64,000 bases of DNA from Phallusia mammillata. Its lineage: Eukaryota > Chordata > Ascidiacea > Phlebobranchia > Ascidiidae. The translations under genes and the position numbers were made by a program. The DNA lies in NCBI GenBank assembly GCA_003260075.1, contig QLIY01000039.1:248001-312000 (forward strand). Direction: 5' to 3'. Below the pieces are notes generated by a model. It was not told the DNA's origin. It ran no database searches and saw only the letters and a program-made list of their open reading frames with translations. Shown here piece after piece: positions 34,301 to 48,900 of this stretch. Every line of letters begins with the position of its first letter. Positions within the stretch are counted from its first letter, which is position 1.

Positions 34301-37300
34301 TTATAATAAAGCATATATAAACGTTTTTTCAGTTCACTATTTAGACTAAATATATAAAAAGTTTATAGTCAAAATATCTAGTTTAGTGAATAAATTTTGA
34401 AATTAACACAATATTTGACAAGAATTGTTCGTAATTGCCTATGTTAGTAAACTACATAGCAAATGTACAGTGGCAAATTTTTGATGTTGTATATTATTGT
34501 GAAAATACCGCACAACGAGAGACTACTGCAGGTCAACGTATATGTTATGCAAAAGTTAACTTAAATGTTTAGGTTGATGCTTTCTGCTGATGTCTCCCCC
34601 TTGCAATCTAAAAATATCTACATCATATTGATACCGTTACTAAATTGCTTATCCCCCCTTGTGTGGAGACCTATTCGTTTTTGCTTGTAAAAACGTCTAT
34701 GTTAGTAGGTCATAAAGTGTGTATAGTAAATCATTACATAGGATATAGAGGATATAAAATGGACATTTATAGAAATGCCACCTTTCTTTTCGTATTTCAG
34801 TTTGCGCAACAATATCTCACTGATTTGTGCCTAGCATCTTTACTGATTGAAAACAGACAGGTTACGCTAAAATACCGTTTTCGGTTTTAGCAAATAATAA
34901 CTCGATTTTAGCAAATAATTATTTGATTTTGCAGGATTTTACGATCGATGATTGTCAGGCATATTCAGATGTATATTATTGTTCAGAGTTCTCAAACTGT
35001 AACAGTTGTTATTTGGGAGGTTGCATATGGGAAAACTTTTCTTGCAAACCCTTCAATGGTAGGAACAAATATTGGGTTCTTGCTTTGGTAAATATGTTGT
35101 TTAAAGCGTTTGGCCCCGTACATTATAACCCGTGTGTAGATATTTTCACCTTTTTGGGGATTAATTAAATAACTAGATTGTAAGGCAAACCCGCACCGAA
35201 AATGTTTAAAGTCTTTAAACCATACTTGTGTATGTGAATCTAAAAGCACTCCAGTGTGTTGGGTGACAGGCTGATAAGCTATACTTGTAATGTTCGTAGA
35301 TTTTACTTTCATTAAAGAAAGCAGTTGAAATATTTTTTTAAACTTTACATACGTACGGCAAAATAATAACAAGGGTACAGCAGATATTGTCAGACAATTG
35401 TTTTGAGGGCATAAAAGGTTATTTTTACAGTATTCCGAATAAACGCTTTAACATGTAAAGGTGAAACTAAAATGCTGACAAAATATACAACTATGTGTTT
35501 AAAATCGTTGCTCCTCAATGAAATGATCATAACTGGGATCAGCCCTGAAGTGTTCATGCAGACCAGCGATCATTTTATGTTCATTTTAACTAATACTAGT
35601 CAATCGGGCGATCCCCTACTACGAAGCTGACATGCGCAGCATATATACGAGGCAACGGTAGCTAGTACGCCTTGCCACTTCGAAATGCTTGGTGACCTGC
35701 TTGATTCAGTACAACGCCTTTAATAGGCCTGGCGAACTGTGGTTCAAATCTGAACAGTCAACAACTGGTAAAAACAACCTTACACACAGAGTCATCAAAC
35801 AGCACGGAATCTGAGTGCCCTGATAACTCGTGTGACATTTACACCGATTGTTACAACTGTACCTCATCCACACACCTATGTAGCTGGTGTTCTACTACTG
35901 AGACTTGCTACAAACAAGGAACTTCCGCCATTGAATTCCCGTACGGCACGTGTTTTGAAACACTGAGCGTTCGCAATCAATGTGCAGGTACGGGATATGT
36001 TTGGATTGAAGTGGATTTATATGATTTGTTGTAAGTTTGGGTTCAGCGTTTCTTAGACCAGATCCATACCCTAAGACAGTGGTTCTCAGCATTTCATGGT
36101 CTGTGTCACCTCCACTCATCATTAGGAAAATGTAATTTGCGATATTTAAAGTCATAGAATAAGTAGGAAATCGTATATTTGTTGGTCATTATAGTGAGGT
36201 GTGTTTAACATTTATACCGTTCTTTTGGTTTGAGAAACTAATTCCTATCCTGATTGATCCTGCACTTTACTCCTTGACATTAAGTTTGGTGAATCTGTCA
36301 TCTGCCATTTTTGTACAGCAAAAAGTCACTGGTCATAAGGAGTTACTTTAAGGGGGTCACAAAGATTGAGAAGAGAACCACTGGCCTAGTTAAAACACTA
36401 GGCTGTTTTTGGAAACGTTGGCCAGAGTTACCTTATTTAATCTTCCAGAATCTCAATATATAACATCAGTTATGCTATGCTATGTTACACTTTGTTCCCA
36501 AGTTTGGTATAACAGCATTATAAGCCTTGCACAGTGGTTCCTCCTAACCCTAGACCCCCCCCCCGGCCTAGTTAAAACACTAGGCTGTTTTTGGAAACGT
36601 TGGCCAGAGTTATCTTATTTAATCTTCCAGAATCTCAGTATATAACATCATAACAGTTATGCTATGCTATGTTACACTTTGTTCCCAAGTTTGGTAATAA
36701 CAGCATTATAAGCATAGTGGTCATGCACAGAGGTTCCTCCTAACCATAGCGGAATTGCTCCCAAGGATAGAATTTTAAAACTTAAGTGAAGGAATTTACT
36801 TAAAATTTTAAATGTGGTTTGTAAATGGACACTTAAAATCCGGTAATATGATTTTTAAAGTTGATAAAATAGCCAATTTAAAAGATCTTCGTAGTGTTAA
36901 GCATCTACTATGTAGCATACTAAGGAGGAATGAAAATGTTTGAAATTGTTAAGAGAGGTATTTATCGAAAAAGGTTGGAAACCACTGGTATAGCAACTTA
37001 TTTAAACCAAAATATATGTAACTTTACATGTTTTGTATGTTTTTTTTTACAGACGACCCTTGCACTACTTACGAGTCATGTGACAGTTGTTTCAAGGACG
37101 CCAGATGTGGTTGGTGTGACCTTGGAAGCGTCACCGGTGTCGGGTTATGCATGACTGGTTCGCTTCACGCATCGTCGAACATTACCGCTACATGTCCAAA
37201 CAAACAATGGCATTTCGAAACCTGTATTGGTAAGATTGAATGTCGATTGTAAAAAAACGTTGTAAAAATGAGTTTTACGGAGAGCCATTGAGATGGACGT

Positions 37301-40300
37301 ACATTTATACATGGGATCAGCCCTTGAGCGTTCATACACGGCACACTCGTTTCTAGGTCATAGAACACCAGGCCTATATGAAAGCTTTATATCGAATCAA
37401 GTCGGTCTCTCAAGCACTCCCATATGGAATAGAAAAATACAGCTTGCGATGGGATTCGAACCCACGACTGGAGTCTATATTATTGCCGAATGGGAATGCT
37501 GGGGAGAATAATTTCGCACAACTGTTGTACGTTAGTAGTTGTGTATCTCAAAAACGCCATTATTTTGGTTATTTTGCATGTATTTTGACGTGCATACGTC
37601 TTTTCAAGTAGTTAAATAATGTTATAATTGGGCTCATTTTTTATTTTTTTCGCGGTTGCGGTTATGGGGCGTGTTTTGACCAACTGAGTGGCGGTTTTTA
37701 AAAATTTGAACAACACTGCGATTGCCGATTGACCTGTTTTTTTCTAGACTGCCAGTGCAATGGACACAGTACTTGCCTACCTACCGAGCCCGACACATGC
37801 ACTTCATGTGAAGACGGCACAACTAGTGATGATTGCGGTGAATGCGCCCCTTTGTGGTACGGTGACCCAGTAAATGGCGGGAATTGCACGGGTAAGTGAT
37901 GTGGTTTGGTATTAAGTAGTGATGCACCGAAGTTTCGGTTGGCCGAAACATTTCGGCTGAATCCGTTGTTTTCCAATCCCCCCCCCCTGGTTGGTGTGAC
38001 CTTGGAAGCGTCACCGGTGTCGGGTTATGCATGACCGGTTCGCTTCACGCATCGTCGAACATTACCGCTACATGTCCAAACAACCAGTGGCATTTCGAAA
38101 CCTGTGTTGGTAAGATTGAATAACGATTGTAAAAAAAGTTGTAAAAATGTGTTTTACGAAAGCAACTGTGATGGACGTACACAGTTTTTTTTAAGGTGTT
38201 TTGGGGGACCGAAACGGTCCCCCAAATTTCTCCAGCGGTTTCCCAAAATTTGGATTTGGCTATTTTTTGGTATTTAAATGAAACACTTGCGGTCTCTTAA
38301 AACTACTTAGCGGTCACCCAAACCAAACCTTAAAAAAAAACCTGGACGTGCATTTATACATGGGATCAGCCCTTGAGCGTTCATGCAGGGCACACTCGTT
38401 TCCAGGTCATAGTACACCAGGCCTATATGAAAGCTTTATATCGAATCAAGTCGGTCTCCCAAGCACTCCCATATGGGATAGAAAAATACAGCTTGCGGTG
38501 GGATTNGCACTGATGACACCTTATAGGCCGAAACAGTGTACACTGTCTGCTGCTTAATTGTCATTTATTGGCTTAAAGTTTTCATAGTAATACATTTTAG
38601 CAGCAAAGAAAATGAAATTTGGCTTATGACAAGTTTCATTTTTTATCGTTTTTTCCCCCCCCCCTCGGTTTCGGCCCGAACCTTTTTAGGAGGGTTCGGT
38701 GCATCACTAGTATTAAGGTTAACCTCAAGCTTTTCATATATGCTCACATGATCAAAGTGATTTTTGTTGGTTTTAATACAATTATGACTCTCTTTTCTTA
38801 CATATTTGGTTTTGGTTGGCCTTATTGGATTAACCTAGGCCTATTAACCCCCTTTTCCCCTTTTTTTCTATTGTATTTCAACATAATCTTCTTTTTTGCA
38901 TTCGTTTACCTAAATTCAGTAACTTATAATTTAAGAAGCCCTGTTTTGTCCAAACAATTTACACTGCATGAATCTAAATCAAGTCGGTTGCAACATTGCA
39001 ATGCACTTGTTCAAAAAGGTTTTTGCTCAAATAAACTAATTCAATAACTTTTATTTTACAGATTGTGGGTGCAATGATCATGCTTTTGAATGTTCAGCAA
39101 CTGGATATTGTTACTGTTATCAAACCGGAGTCGTTGGCAGAAACTGCGAAGCGTAAGCCAAACTTAATATGTTTGCTTCCTTACACTGCAGTAGTTTTCA
39201 ACCTTTTACTGATCGCGTATACCACCTGACGACTTTTTCTATCTCTGCGTACCACCTAAACCCTGTTTGAATGGGTAGACCAGGCGATAGGTGTATATTT
39301 CTTGACCAGCCTGACATATTGGTGAAACCAGCAAACTTAGACATTTTAAAGGAATGTCCAAAATACGAGTTTCGTCACGAACCAAGGCTGATCAGCTGGG
39401 TCAGTTGAGTTACAATTTAGGATCTGACTTAAATTGAGTATGACAGAAACCAAGACTAGTGGTACGCGTACTACAGGTTGAAAACCACTGCCTTACAGCA
39501 ACAAATTGTGTCGGCTTTAGATATGGTCTCCAATTGAACTCGTACTGCTATTTTCTATTGTTTAAAGATTAAAGACTTGTACTTTGATATTTTTAGGTGT
39601 CAAACTTCTTCAAATTACAATGGAAATGCTATTAATGACACCTGCTTCTGTAAGTTGCGATTTAATGACTTTAAACTTGTTTTTAGATTTTGTATTATAT
39701 GGTTGATAGTAACACATTATGAGTTAGCTGCAGACATTGCACACTGTTTCGACCTATAAGGTCCCATCAGTACAACTGGTGATAAGGCATTGGCCGTGCT
39801 GGCTGGTGTAGCCATCAAATAGCACAAACTGAAACACCATAACTCACCAACACCAAGACACCAATTCTAGCCAATACGGCCGATCTCTAGTCCCCAGCTG
39901 CACCGATAAGACATTATAGGCCGAAACTGTGTGCACTGTCTTCAGCTTACTTATCATTTATTGGCTTAAAGTTTTCATAGTAATACATTTTACCAGCAAA
40001 GAAAATGAAATTTGGCTTATGACAAGTTTCGTTTTTTTTATCGGCTTTCAGACTCTATGCGAATCATGACGGAATACACGTTCTCTTTGGGATCACAGTG
40101 GGGCTATGAAACAACTCAGATCAATTTCGAAGTTTGTCCGCCTCATGTAAGAGAGTTCTTTCAAATATTTTCCACTGAAGGCGCACTTTTATAGTGTACC
40201 TGAAATAGGAAAACATTTATACGAACTTATTATTGCCACTAAAAGAAAAAAAGCGTTCCGAGTGCCTATAGTTAAGTGGTATGGCCTCTTGTCGTATAGG

Positions 40301-42880
40301 ACTTAGCGTTTACCTGTTTTTTTTTCATTGATACTTTACATGTATCTACCTTTCTTTGTGTCTTAGTTGTTGCAATAAAATAAACAGTTTATACTTAAGC
40401 ACTGGTTCTCAACTGTTTTACTATATGACACCCTTCGCGACAAAAACATCAGAAACTGCCACAATACAACGCCGTTTTGATGCCCCCCCCCCCCTTTCTT
40501 TGTGTCTTAGTTGTTGCAATAAAATAAACAGTTTATACTTGTTTTGCTATATGACACCCTTCGCGACAAAACCATTAGAAACTGCCACAATACAACGCTG
40601 TTTTGATAATCTTAGACTAATTTAATACGCGACCCTCAGGTTGAAAAAGCTTGTATTTTACATAATCAATTTTAACAATCTGATTTGTATTTTGTTGCAG
40701 CCATCTGACGTGTGGGTGAAACTGAACCTTCCCAACAACACGATTAATCACACCAGTGTTATAATAGCTGTCAACAGTACACATTCTACCACAGGTAATT
40801 TTGCAGATAGAAGCTCCCACTGGTGAAATTTTATGTTTTTAAACACGTGAATCAATTCATGAATGTATTTTAGACCAGTGCTCTTCAACCTTTTTTGGTC
40901 TGGTGAACCCTTAAAGTTGTTGTGACGACCTCATGCACCCTGTTTACTTAAAATAAAAACGTTTGACGTTAAAATTTTTGATCAAAAACTTTTGCCGTTA
41001 ATTAATGTGAATCTGCACGGTGCGCAAAGCGTCTTTTGAAGTAGATATTCCTCGACTGCACTGAAAGTGTTAGACATCAACATTTAAAAAAAATAAAAGG
41101 TTCATTTATACATCAATTGAAACCTACACCCTTTTTCAAATATCCTGAAGGTCAAATATTAATGGTTCATTAAAAGTTTGTGATGCACCCTTGTATACCT
41201 TTTCATACTGGTGCACCCCATGCATATTTTGGTGCACCCTAGGGTTGACCGTCCACACCGGTTGAAGAGCACTGTTTTAGAGTCAATAGTTTTAAAATAT
41301 TTATTGACTGTATGATTGAAAACTCACGTAGAATAAGGTCGCCAAAAACAGTTTGTGCCTAAAACATGTCAAATATCATTATTTCGATACTTTGGTTTAA
41401 TGATATAAAGCAGTGTCGTAACGTTCAAATGTTAAAAATCAGGCCTTTAAGGGTCAGGTTCGGGCTTTGGTTAAAATTAAATCCCCCCCCCCACGTAGAA
41501 TAAGGTCGCCAAAAACAGTTTGTGCCTAAAACATGTCAAACATCATTATTTCGATACATTGGTTTAATGATATAAAGCAGTGTCGTAACGTTCAATGTTT
41601 ACAAATAAGTCCTTTAAGGCTCAGGTTCGGGCTTTGGTTAAAATTAAACAGGCTTGATTTGGGCCTTACTTCACACTCTTCCTCATTTGTGTCACAATTT
41701 CATCTCTGTATAAATCCAACTTTCGGGTTCAATTCTGACTTTATTTCTACACAAAAATCGGGTCTTCTACAACCTCGAAAAGAACGCGAAATACTGTGGG
41801 GTTGTGTCTGCGACCGTAGGGTTGATTTCAGGTAAATTTCGGGGTACTTACAAGCCTTGTCCAATGAACATGANTAAACGAAAAAAAACTGTTTTAATAT
41901 AAACTCGAGACATGTTTGCTGTTTGTAAATCCTCATGTCAAATTTCAATCCCATGCCTAACCTTAGTAACTTAAAACGTACACGCCCCCCCCCCCTAAAT
42001 TACACTTTTTAAACACAAAACTAATAGTGCGACCTATACGGTTGTGCGACCTATAGGCGAGTATATACGGTAGGTGTTGTAGGTCCACAGTTTAGTCTTC
42101 ATGCATCTAGTAAATGACCACTATGTTTACATTCATAGGAAATGAAACCGTTGTGTTTCATTCCCACAACGTAACAACAGCTGCCATGTACAAGATTCGG
42201 CAATCCGACTTTCGCTTCGGTGGATCGTCTTGCGTCCGAATTTACGTCGCTAATGTCGAGGCCAAAGGTCGTTTGCAGGTCAGTAAAGGTCATCGGACGG
42301 TCTTCTCGAAGAGCAACAAATTTTAAACCATGAAATGGCGACTTTTGAGGGGAATAGTCTTCGAAATTGCTAAGTTAACCAGCTTTATAAGAATTTCTGT
42401 GCACCAAGGACTAGAAAACTCTTGTCTTTTCTGGGATTCGACTTACAAATGAAGTCTTTTTAGACTGGCACATTAATTAGGTTACATTTTCTAATGGTTT
42501 GCAAGAGGCCCGAGTGTTAGAGCAACCGCCTTATATGTTCACAAGGTTGTGGGTGCTAATCCTGTCTCGACGACTTGTGTTTCCTTGAGCAATACATCTA
42601 AGCGACATTGCTCTATCGCAAAAATAATCCGATAGGTTGGACTAAATTGTAGGGTAGAGCTATTACCACCATGCCTCACGGGACATCCACATTTAGCTAA
42701 TTTTCGATAGGTGACGTAACGAGCTGAATTATTTATTTAGCGGCTAAAGAGGGCTTGGGTTGGGAAATAAGTTTTTAAAATTTTTACTACGTTCTTTTGC
42801 TAGATTTATTGAATTTTAAATGCTAATATCTTACCCCGATCCTAATAGTCCTAACCGTGAGCATTTTTTGAGATATATCG

Positions 42881-42966
<86 letters not shown>

Positions 42967-45900
42967 GATAGGTGACGTAAAGAGCTGAATTATTTATTTA
43001 GCGGCTAAAGAGGACTTGGGTTGGGAAATAAGTTTTTAAAATTTTTACTATACGTTCTTTTGCTAGTTTTATTGAATTTTAAATGCTAATATCTTACCCC
43101 GACCCTAATAGCCCTAACCGTGAGCACTTTTGGAGATATATCGTTTTAAATGTGAAAAGTGCTCTTTGCGCCACCTATGGAAAATTAGCTAATTTAGGGT
43201 GTCCCGTGAGGTATGGTGTTGTAGCTCTACCAAATTTAGTCACCAAATAACAGATAGCTTGACAGCGGACCCATTGTGAGCATAACGCATTCAGGCGTTG
43301 CCCGCCCACCGAGGATAAAATGAAACCAACAACTAAACGAAAAAAAAAACTGTTTTAATGTAAACTCGAGACATGTTTGCTGTTTGTAAATACTCATGTA
43401 AAATTTCAAGCCCATGACCAACCTTATTAACTTAAAACGTACACTATACACTAGGCTTTAATGTAATCAAATATCTGTCAATCTGGCGATCCCCAACTAC
43501 GAAACTGACATGTGCAGCATATACGATACAGGCAACGGTGCTTGTGATTCGACTTTCGACAGGTTCTCCACTGAGCCTGTGTAGCTCAGTTGGTAGAACG
43601 CAAGTCCCGGACTGACTCCTGTCGTGGGATCGAATCCCTCCACAGACTAGATATTTCTAGCCTAATATGTCACAATGCTTTGGAGACCGACTTGATGCGG
43701 TATAACGCCTTCAATGGGCCTGATGCACTATGATTTACATTAGCGTTGGTTTATTTTTGTTGCCAAGATTTCCATCATTCAGTATCTGGCCAACATTTGG
43801 ATGATCGTCCTCATATTTGTGTCGTAAGTCTCATTACGGGTTTCGCTTTCGGGTATCTCCCCAACCAATCGTGCTACAAAAAGCATGTATAATGAACAGC
43901 TTTTATAATTAACACAATTCTTGGATTAAAGCGTAGTTTAGCTGATTAAAATCAAATTACAAGAGTAATTTTTGATCTTTATTTGGGTTCAAGCCAATTT
44001 TTTGCTTATATTGTTTCAATTATTCAAATTTTTATGCAATTATTGTATCATAATGAATAAATACAAAAGTATTGTACAATTCTTAATTCCAATACATAAG
44101 TGGTTTTATTTTTTTTAACCGAAGAAACGTTTAAAGTCTGTCCTTTAATTCTTCAATTTTTATCTAACTATTTTTAATCAACTTATGAATAGGTAAAACT
44201 TCTTTAATTACTTTATGCATGCAATCCCTGCTTTGACAGCAATTTTTGCGTTACAATTTGCCACTTTATAGTTTCGTGGTGTACGTTTCTACACAGACAT
44301 AACTGTTATGTTTTATTTCTTATCAGCTGCTTTCTCGGTCTTCTGATAGTAGCCGTCATTGTGTGGAAAATCAACAACATCATACTTCAGCGTCGGCGAC
44401 GTGTCGTAAGTATTATTATGCTGACTCAGCAAAAACTGTTATTCAAATTATCACAAACGCAAAAACGACATTTGCTATAAAACACAACTTTAATTGGTTT
44501 CATAAACAATTCCGAGATCTTGATCAGTGGTTCGAAAACTGTTTTCCGTGGCCCAAATATTGGATAAAAATCGGTTAGTGGCTTAATTATCACATGATGA
44601 CAAGTTTTGAAAATACGGAGTTAACAATTGAACGTGTACAAGGGTTCATGACAGATTTTTTGATCATAAATGTCTACAAGGTTTTGACTAGTTATTAGCA
44701 GTCATAAGACCACCTGGAAGTTACAGTTAAGAACCACCTCTTCTCAATAACACCCATACCTCTGTGACAATAGGCATATATAGCTGAGAATATAGCTATG
44801 CAGTTCACATAGTAAACAGCTAGCGTATCGTTGGCCTACCATATTTCCATGTTATCACTAAAAAGGACACATTGTTAAAAAGTATATGAAATTCTTACTT
44901 TGGACCCCAAAGAAAATAAGAAAATAGGATATTAGACAAATTTTTGCAGTCAATGAATATACAATAGTTAAGATGACGTTCACGGTTCTTCTAAATTGTC
45001 AGTTTTAATTAACAATTATATACTACAACTCACATTAAACACATGTTGTGGTGCTACAAAGCTGCTATGTAAAATCCACTCAAATACGATAAGTTTAGGG
45101 TGTACTTTTGGCTCTTTTTAAAGCCCAATTGTCCCCCCCCCCCACAAATTTTTGCAGTCAATGAATATACAATAGTTAAGATGACGTTCACCGTTCTTCT
45201 AAATTGTCAGTTTTAATTAACAATTACTACAACTCACATTCCCCCCCCCCCACATTTATATTTAGTTTATCAGTATATTCAAAGAGAAGGACATTTAGGT
45301 ATTTTTCTTTGTCCTCAGGTTCTACTTAGTTTTTGTTAAAAAGGAAGGCGTTTCTTCCAAACCGAGGGCGTTATATGTTAGTGCTACGTAGCCACATTAT
45401 GTATAGTGTAGTCACCAGCAAAGGCTTAACCCCCCCCCCACATTTATATTTAGTTTATCAGTATATTCAAAGAGAAGGACATTTAGGCATTTTTTATTGT
45501 CCTCGGGGTTAACTTAGTTTTTGTTAAAAAGTAAGGCATATCTTCCAAACAGAGGGTGTTATATGGTAAGCCTGCGTAGACAGATTGTGTAGTGGCCGTG
45601 TAGTCGCCAGCAAAGGCTTAATGCTCACAAGCATTTACAAAGGTGATGTTACTATTGATATACTTCCTGTGAATTACCCATCATTGGCGGCCTGGCCTGT
45701 CTTATATTTTTTCTGTACCGCCTATTAAATCGATAACAGTTGTGGTGATGAATTAACGTCTGTGACAACAATCGTAATGGTATAGAGATCGGTAAACAAT
45801 TTGCGTTTTGTTTAAATTGATTTTCGTTCGAAGGTCAAAATTTGTGTTGAGATGTTATCATGATGTTTGGTCGGACATTTTCGGCTAGTAGCGTCTTGGC

Positions 45901-48900
45901 AAACGCAAAAATAATCGGCGTTGATTGGTAAGAATAGAGTTATTTGACAAAACAAATGGTCAGTTAGCTTAGAAATGGTGACGAAAGTCGTAGAAAAAAA
46001 GCTTTTATAAATTAGCCAGTCATTTTAAAGCAACCTGTAATGAAAAATATTTTTAACGTGTTTAAAAATTTGTACCGTTTGCAGGTTATAAATATAGCTA
46101 TGCTAGTCTGTAGTCTTAACTGTAGCATTAATCAGTAAGTAACAGTTACAGGAATAAGTAAAAGTTATTAGTTCAAAACAATTAGGGTATTCAAATACGT
46201 GTTTTCAATGTAAAGCCCAGTTCCAGAGTGTATATTAGTAAACGTTTTTTTGAGACAAGAACAGTATACAACAAAAATACCTATAACACATTGCGTTTAT
46301 TTGCAATATGTCGCATATCTATGTGGTTTGGTTGCAACGGTTATAAATTTTAGATGATGGCCGGTTTGCTATATCGGATAATTACACCACGATGTGAACC
46401 ACAGTGATTAACTACCGAAGCAGACCGTGCAGTTAGGTTTGCAAGGTGAAAACACCATGGGGTCAACGATTAGAACTTCCTGTGTGAAATGTGCAGTTAG
46501 GGTTTACCCCCCCCCCTGATGGCCGGTTTGCTATATCGGATAATTACACCACGATGTGAACCACTGTGATTAACTACCGAAGCAGATTGTGCAGTTAGGT
46601 TTGCAAGGTGAAAACAACATGAAGTCAACGATTAGAACTTCCTGTGTGAAATGTGCAGTTAGGGTTTGCTTGTGTCTATTTTTAATGTGAAACTTTCCGT
46701 TGTACTGTCTTTACACCTTCAGAACTACGCTATATGCTAACGTGCGTTGTATATAAGATATACGTTTTATAGTTTTTCTGATCTAGTTTTGTTGAGCGTA
46801 TAGCATACAAAACAATTGATATTGGGGTCTTTCAATCATTATAATAGTGTCATTTAAGCGCATTTTACAAAAACAGTTTTTAAGTTGTATTAGAAGCCTA
46901 TGCTTCTAATATGCAGACCATGTCTAAAAAGTTTTTTTCTTTTAGAATGAAGGAAAAAATGTTTATTTAGGCCTATTTCGAAATAAGAGAGAAAAATATG
47001 TTTTTTAACTGTTAGTAGATTTCTTTTACAAAACGTTTTCGTTTTCTGCATAGAACCCCACAGTTTATATCCTACATGATTAGAACTTTTTCAGTTTTTT
47101 GGCTTTAACTTACCGAAGAGCTGGCGTTCTTCGCTTATTTGAGGTTAATATGTTTGCATGGGCAGAGACGAGCAGTGGAGCTGGACAGGATGGCAGCCCG
47201 GCCCATAGCTGCTGTAAACTTTGACGCCGATACAAACGATAAACTGGCAGCTGAAGAACTGAAAAAATCCCAGGTAAGTGACTGGTTTGTAGAAGTTTAT
47301 GTGTGTAAAGTGTTTGGGTTTGCTGTGCAGTAAATACTCGAGTCATATTTACAAAGAAAGTCCACGCCTGGTACGTGGTTGGTTATATAAGTTTTATTCG
47401 CTTTCTTACTGTGCTTTGTCGATAACTATACATTTTCATAAATAGAACTAAATAAATCGTTGGTTCTATTGAAGGTGTTATACCGAATCACACCAAGCAT
47501 TGTTATATGGCAAGCATAGGTCAGAAAAATATAGTCTGCAGTGGGATTCGAACTCACGCCTCGAACCTTTTGGGGACATTATGAATTTATCTCATCCTAG
47601 TTGATCAATGGTCGACCTGGCGATCCCCTACGACGAAGCTGGCATGTGCAGCATACAAGGCAGGCAACGGTGCTTGTGATTTGACTTTCGACGGGCTCAC
47701 CACTGTGTAGCTCATTTGGAAGAGGGCGAGTCCCATCAATCGTGGGTTCGAATCCCACCGCTGACTAGATTTTTTTAGCCTGTACTTTTCCATACGTAGG
47801 GACGCTTTGGTGACCTGTCGATTCGGTACCATGCCTTTAAAAGACCTGACGTACTACCATGGTTTGACCTAAACAGGGTTGTACCCCCTGCTTCGGTCTT
47901 CACTGCTTCGTATGCACAGGGACATACCCCTGTTCCAAAAAAAACAGTAGTCAACCTGCATAGCTTGTAGCAGTGTTTGCTTTGATGCAAGCCAAATGTG
48001 AAGGACAATGTCAAATAGCAATGCTGCTTCGTTAAAAAAACGTGACTTTAAAATGTTTCGTTGTAGGCAAATGGTGGCTTGATATCTGAAGAAATTTGTA
48101 GTTGTGACGAAGCTGCTGTGTTCACTGTTCTGCTCTCACTTCCAACAGGAGAAGACTCGTAAGTAGTTTTCTTGTTTTCCACAATTTAATTGAGGGTTTT
48201 ACCCAAAGAAAACTTCCAAACACTCGTTAGTTTTCTGCTTGCCCCTTGTGTATTTTGTGCATGCAATCGGTAACAGTGTATGTGCAATCATTTTATCTGC
48301 TGACTCTTTCAGCTTCGATTAAAGTCAATTATAAAATCCCAAGCAAAAAATAAGGACAACCAGATAAATTTTGTGATTTTTTTTCTTAAAAATAAAATGA
48401 AACGCTGTATAGAGGGTAAATGCTAAAGTGAAACGTTTTTAGTTATTTTTTGATATTTAGGCCATCAATTTTTAAAAAAATATTTCTTGTTTTTACTTGT
48501 GGCAAATGCTAAATTGCATATAAAAAGTAGTCTTATTAACTAATCTAGCAAGTATAGCGCTTTTATGAGGGTAGATCTGGAGTGAAATAAAATAAGAAGC
48601 CTTCGTAAAACTGAGACAAAAAAGAACGAAAGTCAAAAAATCCATAGTTTTAAGACGTCGTCCATCAAAATAGGGCCAAATCTTAGGAAAAGGACCTTGA
48701 TCAGAGCCAATAAAAAATAAAACACAGTAAACCATAAAAGTTTTGGTTTTAAAAATTAAACAGCTAAATAACCACTTGTGCTTCCAGAAATTTCTGTGGC
48801 TGTTCGGTAGCGCTTGGAACTACACTGGGCACAAAATTGAAGTTTGATTTCGGCACAAACGAACGTGAAGAATATAAAACCCCCCCCCCCCAAACAGCTA

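Larger units (their letters stand above)
33076..37229 (+). other. Attractin exons 14-18: PSI/cysteine-rich region
   Basis: Successive PSI-type modules with C-x(n)-C-x2-C and GC.W motifs: [48 protein letters not shown] and [13 protein letters not shown]. In mammalian attractin a C-type lectin domain of about 120 residues sits between PSI modules. Here exons 16 and 17 join directly between PSI modules and no lectin-like exon was seen in the flanking introns. The exon 14 donor is GTGAAT, a weaker site chosen because it keeps frame with exon 15. Confidence 0.85.
37108..38506. repeat. Displaced second copy of attractin exon 18 and following intron, joined by C10 at 37978-37987
   Basis: 37988-38506 repeats 37108 onward (rest of exon 18, its donor, then a reverse-oriented SINE copy), skipping 880 bp. 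The exon copies differ by K/N and I/V plus silent changes. It ends at a single n (38506), then jumps to sequence matching 39880-40040. It lies between exons 19 and 20, so it is out of order. Confidence 0.88.

Noticed and set aside
38619..39047. 142-codon open frame rich in Phe and Tyr
   Set aside because: Spans a C tract and an intron ending at the exon 20 acceptor; the frame differs from the attractin frame.
43566..43645. Possible functional tRNA gene
   Set aside because: Has A and B boxes but lacks proper acceptor and anticodon arms, and is embedded in a repeated SINE with head and tail.
43744..43767. Extension of attractin exon 25 upstream to an earlier AG
   Set aside because: Frame is open, but joining at 43768 aligns GRLQ-ISIIQ directly with the attractin membrane-proximal strand, whereas the extension adds unaligned residues.
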